Under the pieces are notes generated by a model. It worked only from the letters and a program-made list of their open reading frames with translations. It was not told the origin of the DNA and did not search any database. From Cephalothrix spiralis (Eukaryota > Nemertea > Palaeonemertea > Archinemertea > Cephalotrichidae), in assembly GCA_032353305.1 (NCBI GenBank), contig JAUCNG010246633.1:1-12670 (forward strand): DNA of 12,670 nucleotides, given 5' to 3'. The translations under genes and the position numbers were made by a program. Positions 9,001 through 12,670 of this stretch are shown here, one piece after another; positions within the stretch are counted from its first letter, which is position 1, and each line of letters starts with the position of its first letter.

Positions 9001-11782
9001 AATTCCCTGACTTTCCAGGTTTCTCTGACCCTGTAGACACCCTGTTAAATATTAAACAAAAATGTATTGTTTAACCTTCTTACCTTGGCAAGCTGATAGG
9101 AAGACATTACCCTCTTTTGAATAGGTACCACAAAATGCTTTATGACTGTAGGTGGCTACTGGTGTCATGGAATTAGGTAGAAAGCTACAAATAGAAGAAC
9201 AATACTTAATTAAAAAGGTAAATACCTGAAAACAACTCTTGATCCAATTTATTAAATTGTGTTAGTTAATAATAACCCTATGATCTAGGCATCTCGATTT
9301 ACTCTCGGAATCCGACGTTCTAAATCGACCGTCAGATAAGAAGTCGGAAGCCGACTGTTACTTAGCGTGCTAAATGAGATCTAGGAATTATAGGGGTGTG
9401 CCGCTGAGAATTTAATGTACATTGTACACCCCAAATAAACTTGCCCAAATATTTCTTAATTAAATATTTTTAGTTAAGAAATGGAAATCTTGTTTTTGAT
9501 ACCAAAATTGACTTCCCGTTTATCATGTTGATGTTCATGACACCAAATTTTCATCCCAAATTGACTTTCTGTGATGTCAAATTCAACACCTGAATTGACT
9601 TTTAGGTTATTTAAGATTTCAAAAATGACCCCGAATCTGCAGCACACTCTATCAACTTTTAGTATTAAATTGGTATTTCACTTGAAACCCCATTGTAAAA
9701 TATTGGCTGCTGTGTAAAACGGTTATTATTGTTTCCTAAAAATTGGAATCGTTGGGTTGTCAGGTATTCAAGAATTCAAGCCTCAACATATTCTCAATCT
9801 CAAACTTTAGAAAATTAAATTTTAATGTGAAATTATGGCAAACCATTCAATCATTCGATTGCTAAAGAAATATTATCATGCTACTAGTTGGTAATATTAA
9901 AATGGCAGGCCTCACAGTCATTTTTGGTATCTCTGATAATATGAGTGGATTTTCGATTAACTTTCCTTTACTACAAACAAAATATTTTTGCTTTTCAATA
10001 AATCAATATAATCTTTGCATACAATTAATTAAGAGACTCTAACCATAATAAGTTTTTAATTTTAGTCTCGAACCTTTGAACAAATAAACTTAAAATGATA
10101 AAATTTTATGCCGAGCGAAGCGAGACGAGAAATTTTGTGATACTTTTAAAACCATTTTCATCAAATTTTATAAGAAATAATAGGATTTTAGGAGAAATGG
10201 TCATATATTAGGAGATTTTAGGAGGAATGGTCATATTTTAAGATATCCTAAAATTTTAGAAGAACTGTGAGGCCTGAAATCGGAGTTTAAAATACATACT
10301 TTGATGCGACATATCCGTAATCGCTTTGCATAAATGATTTCTTCTTTCCACAGGCCGCAATTTCTCTCTAAATATAAACATGCATGATTATCATTTGTCC
10401 TGTGTAAAGACAACAACAAAATCATTGATAGATATGATATTCATATTCATAGAAAAATAAACTATTAATTTTTTACAATTTAAATTAATAACCTATGTTA
10501 GCTAATCAAGCTACTCTGTACTTCAACATTATTTCGCCATGCTGAAAAGCGGTTATCCTAATATAAGTATCAACCTTTTAAAATTCTTACATTCGATCAT
10601 ACATTTATCTATGCTAATGTCATATACACTACGCAAGTCAATGAATGAAAAATACACAATCGGACGAAAATTGGTACAAAATAGCCCCCCAACGGTTTTA
10701 CATATTGGCGGGTAGTTGACCCCCACTAACTATATATTTCTGGAAAAAAACCTTGAAACTATTAATACGTCTGTGAAACAAATTCCAATACTTCCAGTAT
10801 TAATTAAAAACTACTAAATATGGTAGCATGATGTAATTTAGTATGGACAGAATAATATATTCCTTTTATTTCTTACCTGATATAATAAACTATGAATGTT
10901 CTTGTTTGCGTTTGCTTTAGCATCATTTGAATTGTTTAGATTCCCAGATCTCAATAATATTTCTTGTTTAAGATCACTCTCCTTAAATGAAAAAGGTTGG
11001 TTGCTTAAAATAGAAGCATATTTAATCATATCGCTTGAAAAAAAATCAAAAATGGTGGCTCCAAGCAGCGCTTAATTGGTCTTACGAATCATTGTTCCAG
11101 TGCTCTAAACTTGATGAACTAAAATCTTATCAAAGGCCTTGTGTGTAGGATACAGAACTTAACACGGTTTCGGCGCCTTTTTCAGGGTGTTCTGTTTTTG
11201 CTTGTTGTCTCAAAATGCAAATGCCATCACTTTTAGAATAATGTATGAATATACATTAATTAATAACAATGAACAAATGGCAAAAATAAGTGTGAATAGC
11301 AATGTTTTTCTATATTTCTATATAATTGTTTGAACAGAATGTAACTTAGTATTAATCACAGGAGGACATCTCAAACACTACAGAGCGAGTGACTGGTATG
11401 TAGAATTTATTATACTTACATCAATAACTGAAGTATCTGGTTCCGGTTCTTCATCGACTTAAAAAATATAAAACATAAAGTTATTATGTAATACACAGTA
11501 TTATGTAATCTTAAATAAGTTCAGTAATTATATTTTGAAAAATTTAGAATACTGAATTTTTCCAATGTAATTGTAACCTTGTATTGTAAAAACTCAAGGA
11601 TTATGACAATTTATTTTTGTCATTCTTTCTTTTGTGAAAGTCATTGATAAAGGAAAAAACACAGAAAAGGGTTTGCCTTACGTCTTGGGGAATGTCTTGT
11701 TTGAATAAAGTCATCTTCCTCATCACTTAACTCATTATCATCATCATCCATTTGAGTACCATTAACAATCCGCACTTGTCCA
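1..11782 (-). CDS. DCAF11: DCAF11 (WDR23) orthologue, 15 exons, partial at both ends
   Basis: Known role of the family: DCAF11/WDR23 is a WD40 substrate receptor that docks on DDB1 of CUL4 ubiquitin ligases; in animals it restrains NRF2/SKN-1. Seen here: fifteen minus-strand exons join with GT-AG introns and consistent phases (intron phases in order 1,0,0,2,1,2,1,2,0,0,0,0,1,1) into 420 open codons. Hallmarks are SGGDDG in repeat 4, IWDRR (279-283), NSKDQTIKLWDIRR (318-331), WDYRWQ in the linker and MTYRGH (374-379) followed by LIRC. WD repeats fall at about 119-145, 160-192, 210-239, 251-283, 298-331 and 378-414. The two WDxR motifs (280-283, 327-330) are the type that contacts DDB1. About 50 N-terminal residues and the last WD repeat plus tail are outside the window, judged against remembered human DCAF11. 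No promoter, start codon or polyA signal is visible. The identity rests on recognition by eye, not on a search. Confidence 0.92.
295..306. repeat. C12 homopolymer
   Basis: Twelve consecutive C on the plus strand within intron N-O. It is unusual in an AT-rich background, and its length is likely to be unreliable or polymorphic. Confidence 0.9.
615..631. repeat. Hairpin GGAGGC-GCGAA-GCCTCC
   Basis: Perfect 6-bp inverted repeat with a 5-nt loop, in the intron N-O GC island. Confidence 0.8.
750..776. repeat. Strong hairpin with 12-bp stem
   Basis: CGTGATGTGGTT and AACCACGATCACG pair almost completely around a 2-nt loop with a single bulged G. A second hairpin (AGCCCCCTC / GAGGGCT, 789-809) follows 12 nt later. 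Confidence 0.8.
890..903. repeat. 14-bp perfect palindrome
   Basis: AATGAATATTCATT, followed directly by a further ATTCATT. It lies about 40 nt from the donor of exon N. Function unknown. Confidence 0.8.
942..1094 (-). CDS. DCAF11: DCAF11 exon N: WD repeat 6
   Basis: Residues 362-411, including AGDASVMTYRGHDVLHTLIR then CHFSPEFITGSRYIYTGC. It matches the PGDSSLMTYRGHGVLHTLIR region of DCAF11. The acceptor used is TTTTTTTCAG at 1095-1104. A near-copy of this acceptor region lies 44 nt upstream in the intron (see findings). The donor is T|GTAAGT. Confidence 0.95.
1081..1142 (-). repeat. Duplicated 3' splice-site region of exon N
   Basis: The 18-nt segment at 1081-1098 (end of the intron plus start of exon N) recurs at 1125-1142 with 16 of 18 bases identical, an offset of 44 nt. 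On the minus strand both copies read CAG|AAATAAG followed by two variable bases and CCGGCAA. The downstream copy is the acceptor that keeps frame; the upstream copy is a decoy. Confidence 0.85.
1095..2029 (-). other. Intron M-N
   Basis: 935 bp. It holds the decoy acceptor at its 3' end and otherwise mixed-composition DNA. The stretch at about 1720-1980 is GC-richer, with a box-A-like TAGCTCAGTTG (1727-1737) but no convincing box B. A short frame at 1180-1476 shows no family resemblance and is not annotated as a gene. Confidence 0.6.
2030..2093 (-). CDS. DCAF11: DCAF11 exon M: WD5-WD6 linker
   Basis: Residues 340-360, containing QQWDYRWQTCPRR, the counterpart of QNWDYRWQQVPKK in the inter-repeat linker of DCAF11. 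Lys361 is split A|AA. The acceptor is CTTACAG and the donor is GAA|GTAAGT. Confidence 0.9.
2094..2893 (-). other. Intron L-M, mostly occupied by a TIR element
   Basis: 800 bp, of which 2342-2841 is a bounded transposon-like element. The element ends only about 50 nt from the donor of exon L. The rest (2094-2335) is AT-rich with no feature that I can support. Confidence 0.75.
2342..2841. mobile_element. 500-bp non-autonomous TIR element with 6-bp target duplication
   Basis: The perfect 14-bp inverted termini are GAGGGTGTACATGG (2342-2355) and its complement (2828-2841). They are flanked by ACATAG on both sides (2336-2341 and 2842-2847), a likely target site duplication. A 49-nt direct repeat lies near each end (2380-2428 and 2734-2782, 44 of 49 identical), with a third partial copy at 2785-2799. 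No transposase is encoded, so this is a MITE-like element. The superfamily is not assigned. A minus-strand frame of 77 codons (2490-2723) lies between the repeats and is not recognised. Confidence 0.85.
2894..2983 (-). CDS. DCAF11: DCAF11 exon L: WD repeat 5 with second WDxR motif
   Basis: Residues 310-339: GDGRYLISNSKDQTIKLWD, then IRRLSDDDGVC. The first part is essentially invariant with vertebrate DCAF11 and is the strongest single identification in the window. The acceptor is TTTTTTCCAG and the donor is TGC|GTAAGT. Confidence 0.96.
3658..3684 (+). repeat. GCCGAGCGAAGCGAG motif, copy 1
   Basis: A 27-nt segment built of GCGAR units and ending GAATTTT, matching 10110-10136 at 25 of 27 positions. 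It sits just upstream of the dispersed repeat at 3707. Its neighbourhood (3612-3640) is also palindromic (GGGC/GGCCC, TAGGGCCCTA). Confidence 0.8.
3707..3880 (+). repeat. Dispersed repeat, copy 1
   Basis: It matches 11998-12170 in the same orientation in ordered blocks: CTAAYGCAA, AGTGGCTTGG-TGTGTAT, TGGACC, TATTATCAAGAGGG-GTA and CCTATGA-CATC. Indels separate the blocks, so the copies are old. The open frame at 3729-3938 runs through it without recognisable protein similarity. Confidence 0.75.
3900..3992 (-). CDS. DCAF11: DCAF11 exon K: first WDxR motif and start of WD5
   Basis: Residues 279-309. It opens IWDRRTL, which carries the WDRR box that closes repeat 4 and is expected to face DDB1, and continues PKPVGVLSGHADGITYIDSK. 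The acceptor is AATATTTGCAG and the donor is AAG|GTAAAG, phase 0 on both sides. Confidence 0.95.
3993..4793 (-). other. Intron J-K
   Basis: 801 bp. The segment 4213-4452 is open on the plus strand for 79 codons and carries loosely repeated GATATYA...AAATTT blocks (about 4281, 4330, 4398) with CCGGATTCCG at two places. A second plus frame at 4521-4784 is likewise unrecognised. Neither has gene-like support. Confidence 0.55.
4794..4886 (-). CDS. DCAF11: DCAF11 exon J: WD repeat 4
   Basis: Residues 248-278, IETHQDDVNAVAFADETSQ then ILFSGGDDGLVK, matching IESHEDDVNAVAFAD of DCAF11. The acceptor is ACATTTTTTAG and the donor is AAG|GTATGT, phase 0 on both sides. Confidence 0.95.
5217..5544. mobile_element. 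328-bp fold-back (MITE-like) element
   Basis: The outer arms pair perfectly over 15 bp (5217-5231 with 5530-5544) and over 14 bp (5237-5250 with 5517-5530). The inner arms pair perfectly over 24 bp (5302-5325 with 5478-5501). The left arm is expanded by a tandem unit of about 25 bp beginning CTAATATGG (5242-5300, about 2.4 copies). No coding capacity and no clear target duplication. Confidence 0.8.
5440..5451. promoter_or_regulatory. NRF1-type site TGCGCATGCGCA inside the fold-back element
   Basis: A perfect 12-bp palindrome fitting the YGCGCAYGCGCR consensus of nuclear respiratory factor 1, with a related CGCGCATGTGC at 5467-5477. It is intronic and inside a repeat, so a regulatory role is only a possibility. 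Confidence 0.3.
5752..5809 (-). CDS. DCAF11: DCAF11 exon I: end of WD repeat 3
   Basis: Residues 229-247, ANDRCLYVYDRECDQRSLR. It matches ANDGCLYVFDREQNRRTL of the family, except that the usual Gly of the ANDG turn reads Arg232 (codon AGG). The acceptor is ATATTTTCAG and the donor is CGG|GTAAAT, phase 0. Confidence 0.92.
5810..6675 (-). other. Intron H-I
   Basis: 866 bp of AT-rich DNA. The only clear structure is a perfect 12-bp tandem duplication (6324-6347). The short frame at 5979-6164 has no family resemblance. Confidence 0.6.
6324..6347. repeat. 12-bp tandem duplication
   Basis: AAATACCTATAG occurs twice head to tail without mismatch in intron H-I. Confidence 0.85.
6676..6799 (-). CDS. 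DCAF11: DCAF11 exon H: WD2 to WD3
   Basis: Residues 188-227. HLCNVYGEGNTHTALNL closes repeat 2, and FCIFSLAFSRDGREILG starts repeat 3. Gly228 is split GG|A. The acceptor is AATTTCAG and the donor is GG|GTAAGC. It matches HICNIYGEGDTHTALDL of DCAF11. Confidence 0.94.
6800..7519 (-). other. Intron G-H
   Basis: 720 bp, very AT-rich with long T and A runs. Two blocks recur in order at a distance of about 170-200 bp: AATGTCAAAAA (near 7051 and 7220) and CCTG-AATGCATTCCTA (near 7110 and 7297). This suggests an old internal duplication. Confidence 0.55.
7520..7563 (-). CDS. DCAF11: DCAF11 exon G (44 nt): WD repeat 2
   Basis: Residues 173-186, PDGNHIVYSSWSEF, with Ser172 and Ile187 split across the flanking introns. 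It matches TPDGNHFLYSSWSDYI of the family. The acceptor is TGTGTTTCAG and the donor is A|GTAAGT. The short exon sits between two repeat-rich introns of more than 700 bp. Confidence 0.93.
7564..8318 (-). other. Intron F-G, mostly a SINE-like insertion
   Basis: 755 bp, of which about 580 bp (7690-8270) is GC-richer repeat DNA with a tRNA-like head. Only short AT-rich flanks connect it to exons F and G. Confidence 0.65.
7690..8270 (-). mobile_element. tRNA-derived SINE region, sense to the gene
   Basis: The minus-strand 5' end is tRNA-like: box A TGGCAAGGTGA (8251-8261), box B GGTTCGAGACC (8208-8218) and a perfect T arm CCGGG-TTCGAGA-CCCGG. The acceptor stem does not pair, so it is a SINE head and not a working tRNA gene. 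A GC-richer body follows towards 7690, with an 11-bp tandem TGGAGGGCGTC pair (7952-7973). The 3' boundary is set only by composition, and I cannot name the family or central domain. More than one element may be present. Confidence 0.65.
8319..8421 (-). CDS. DCAF11: DCAF11 exon F: end of WD1, start of WD2
   Basis: Residues 139-171, with SHIRIYDTSRGGFD closing repeat 1 and ARDVGWSILDVAF starting repeat 2. This is nearly identical to ARDVGWSVLDVAF of vertebrates. The acceptor is ATTTTTCAG and the donor is AG|GTAAGA. A SINE in the same orientation begins about 50 nt downstream of this donor. Confidence 0.93.
8422..9083 (-). other. Intron E-F, contains a TIR element
   Basis: 662 bp, more than half of it the element at 8690-9044. 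The remainder is AT-rich with no supported feature. Confidence 0.7.
8690..9044. mobile_element. 355-bp TIR element rich in CCCTGACTTTCC motifs
   Basis: The termini are perfect 14-bp inverted repeats, CAGGGTGTCTACAG (8690-8703) and CTGTAGACACCCTG (9031-9044). Inside, TTCC-TGACTTTCC-TGACC motifs recur near both ends in the same direction. Short elements of this appearance are widespread in animal genomes. There is no coding capacity, no obvious target duplication, and the family is not assigned. Confidence 0.75.
9084..9184 (-). CDS. DCAF11: DCAF11 exon E: FLPN motif and WD repeat 1
   Basis: Residues 105-137, opening FLPNSMTP and continuing YSHKAFCGTYSKEG then LSACQ, with Asp138 split G|AT. It matches the FLPN...YSQKAFCGIYSKDG segment of DCAF11. 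The acceptor is TATTTGTAG and the donor is CAAG|GTAAGA. Confidence 0.92.
9295..9432. repeat. Hairpin cluster
   Basis: The cluster includes TCGGAATCCGA, GTCGG-AAG-CCGAC (about 9342-9354), an imperfect long pairing of ATCTCGATTTA with TAAATGAGAT, and GGGGTGT/ACACCCC (9393-9399 and 9426-9432). It looks like a decayed element, but no clean ends are visible. Confidence 0.5.
10110..10136 (+). repeat. GCCGAGCGAAGCGAG motif, copy 2
   Basis: 25 of 27 bases are identical to 3658-3684, in the same orientation. This copy lies inside the TIR element at 9906-10276. Confidence 0.8.
10182..10239. repeat. Two-copy tandem repeat, unit about 29 bp
   Basis: The unit contains ATTTTAGGAGAAATGGTCATAT, broken here as ATTTTAGGAG then RAATGGTCATAT. 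The two copies differ by a short indel and a few substitutions. Confidence 0.75.
10300..10367 (-). CDS. DCAF11: DCAF11 exon D
   Basis: Residues 82-103, beginning REIAACGKKK and ending DYGYVAS, with Asn104 split AA|C. The join LLYQ|RE matches the family LHQRE, and SF plus the next fifteen residues up to FLPN has the same spacing as in vertebrates. The acceptor is TATATTTAG and the donor is GTATGT. Another acceptor 30 nt upstream (TTTACACAG) would place an in-frame TGA, so it was rejected. Confidence 0.82.
10368..10876 (-). other. Intron C-D
   Basis: 509 bp of AT-rich DNA. I see nothing in it beyond the splice signals. Confidence 0.6.
10877..10981 (-). CDS. DCAF11: DCAF11 exon C
   Basis: Residues 47-81, ESDLKQEILLRSG then a low-complexity Asn/Ala-rich stretch, ending HSLLYQ before the donor GTAAGA. 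The acceptor was chosen at TTTTTCATTTAAG|GAG because it is phase 0, as exon B demands, and gives a gap-free match to NEIKTQVELATG of the family. An upstream ATG at 11029 opens a longer frame, but it leaves a phase conflict with exon B and adds residues the family lacks. I take it to be intron. Confidence 0.85.
10982..11419 (-). other. Intron B-C
   Basis: 438 bp of AT-rich DNA. An open stretch with ATG at 11029 runs into exon C but is judged intronic for phase reasons. Nothing else is visible. Confidence 0.6.
11420..11457 (-). CDS. DCAF11: DCAF11 exon B (38 nt)
   Basis: A short exon coding DEEPEPDTSVID (35-46), with Leu34 split across the upstream intron. The acceptor is TTTTTTAAG and the donor is GAT|GTAAGT. 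PDT followed by the start of exon C aligns without gaps to PDTRELEFNEIK of vertebrate DCAF11, which fixes both the exon and its phase. The other frame, SMKNRNQ, would not agree with the phase of exon A. Confidence 0.85.
11682..11782 (-). CDS. DCAF11: DCAF11 exon A (first in window): acidic N-terminal region
   Basis: Residues 1-33, starting in GQVRIVNG, which matches the GQVRLV stretch of vertebrate DCAF11, then a run rich in Asp and Glu and ending HSPR. The acceptor is TTTTTGCAG and the donor is C|GTAAGG, phase 1. The exon opens with the third base of a codon, so at least one coding exon precedes it, to the right. I searched 11783-12670 by eye for the expected DLAQVLAYL-type sequence and did not find it. 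Confidence 0.88.
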
Positions 11783-12670
11783 CTGCAAAAATTACACAAT
11801 TGGAATTATGATTATATTACAGAACATGACATAATATGTATTTACAGTACTAGGCAGGTACTTCAGCTAAAAATTACTGGGTGGCAAAATTTCTCAGGTA
11901 AATCCAGATGTCATGGCACTTCATGTATGATACAGAATACAGTATCAATTCAATATCAACATGAATAAACAGACAAGAGTTTGCTAAGGTAGGGTCGCTA
12001 ATGCAATTATGGAGTGGCTTGGGTGTGTATCTTCTCTCAATGTTGGACCATAAATCAGAAGGTCCAGTGTCTGATATCTCATAGGGGAAACAAGTACTCT
12101 TATATATATTATCAAGAGGGAGTAGTTACAATGAGAACATAAAAATGCCCTATGACCATCACATAGTATTTAGTGAGCATGGTGAGCGAGTATTATTACA
12201 CTGATACTAATGTTCTATTATACAATGCAAGGTTCCATGAGGAGGGTAAAGGGGTCATAACAGAGGCAGGAGAAGCCATAAAATTGCTAACGTTGGCAGG
12301 CTTTTTAGAATTTGAGTTACGGAAACAGGATTTGAAAAAAAGACAATTTTTTCGGATTTTGTAACACTAAAGCTCTCGCTCTAACAGGTTTATTAATTTG
12401 TAATTTACATAACAGAAACAGGAAATAACCTTACACGGATTTGTACAGGATTTAAAAATTTGTACTTCCCTTATGAAAGCCCAATCAGTCACAGCTTGAA
12501 TACCAAGGGCAATTTACTTAGTTAGAAACAATACCGCGGTTTTCAATTCAAGCCCCGGTTGCAAGATCTAGGCTTTCAAAGCCCCTGGTATCAAACCAGT
12601 CTGTAAAGTTTGCGAATTGCGCACGGTATGCGCAAATGTGCCAAATTTTTGCGCACATTTATATAAGTAT
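11783..12670 (-). other. Part of the intron upstream of exon A
   Basis: 888 bp without a recognisable exon. It holds dispersed repeat copy 2 (11998-12170) and an unrecognised plus-strand frame of 63 codons (12173-12364). At the edge is a small inverted repeat AAATGTGC/GCACATTT (12634-12660) among repeated TGCGC words. Confidence 0.55.
11998..12170 (+). repeat. Dispersed repeat, copy 2
   Basis: This is the partner of 3707-3880, same orientation, with the same ordered blocks and several indels. AGGTAGGGT just upstream (11987-11995) also recurs at 3638-3646 before copy 1, so the full repeat may be longer and copy 1 may contain an insertion between those points. Confidence 0.75.

Larger units (their letters stand above)
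9906..10276. mobile_element. 371-bp TIR element
   Basis: The perfect 13-bp inverted termini are CAGGCCTCACAGT (9906-9918) and ACTGTGAGGCCTG (10264-10276). The interior carries the GCGAR motif copy 2 (10110-10136) and a two-copy tandem of about 29 bp (10182-10239). The CAG start is hAT-like, but no 8-bp target duplication is visible. It ends 24 bp inside the intron from the edge of exon D. Confidence 0.7.
9185..10299 (-). other. Intron D-E, longest intron
   Basis: 1115 bp. It holds a cluster of small hairpins (9295-9432), loosely repeated ATTGACTT blocks (9508, 9560, 9594) and a TIR element at 9906-10276 that ends next to exon D. No coding sequence was found. Confidence 0.65.

Noticed and set aside
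10838-11029. Minus-strand frame starting with ATG at 11029 as a separate small gene or DCAF11 start
   Set aside because: Its 3' half is exon C. The 5' half would conflict in phase with exon B, which joins perfectly to the acceptor before 10981.
12173-12364. 63-codon plus-strand frame as a gene
   Set aside because: It begins at the end of dispersed repeat copy 2, has no recognisable domain, and is short enough to occur by chance.
1-12670. CRISPR array, phage, operon or integrated virus
   Set aside because: No regularly spaced repeats, no bacterial-type gene organisation, and no replicase, capsid, reverse transcriptase or integrase motif on either strand.

Overview
This window is AT-rich animal nuclear DNA. 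I read it as a large, transposon-riddled internal part of one spliced gene on the minus strand. That gene is the orthologue of DCAF11 (WDR23), the WD40 substrate receptor of CUL4-DDB1 ubiquitin ligases. No bacterial or organellar gene and no second gene was found. The host is probably an invertebrate metazoan: introns are long (224 to 1115 bp) and GT-AG, the intergenic texture is AT-rich, and there is a tRNA-derived SINE and several short TIR elements. A mollusc or other lophotrochozoan is a guess only.

Gene layout, transcribed right to left: fifteen exons were assembled by hand, at 11682-11782, 11420-11457, 10877-10981, 10300-10367, 9084-9184, 8319-8421, 7520-7563, 6676-6799, 5752-5809, 4794-4886, 3900-3992, 2894-2983, 2030-2093, 942-1094 and 1-28 (cut by the window edge). 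All internal junctions are GT/AG, all reading phases agree, and the joined reading frame has 420 complete codons without a stop. It follows DCAF11 from just after the start of the N-terminal region, through an acidic stretch, into WD repeats 1-6. The first coding exon(s), promoter and 5' UTR lie beyond 12670. The last WD repeat, C-terminal tail and 3' UTR lie beyond position 1. Residue numbers below refer to this 420-residue partial product.

The non-coding part is largely intronic repeats. They include a 500-bp TIR element with a 6-bp target duplication (2342-2841), a fold-back element (5217-5544), a tRNA-derived SINE region (about 7690-8270), a 355-bp TIR element (8690-9044) and a 371-bp TIR element (9906-10276). 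A dispersed repeat is present twice (3707-3880 and 11998-12170), and a 27-bp motif is shared between 3658 and 10110. A hairpin-rich GC island lies at about 200-860.

The most functionally interesting point is a 44-bp-offset duplication of the 3' splice site in front of the exon at 942-1094. It creates a decoy acceptor whose use would shift the frame and introduce a stop. Nothing in the window supports a wholly new multi-gene system.
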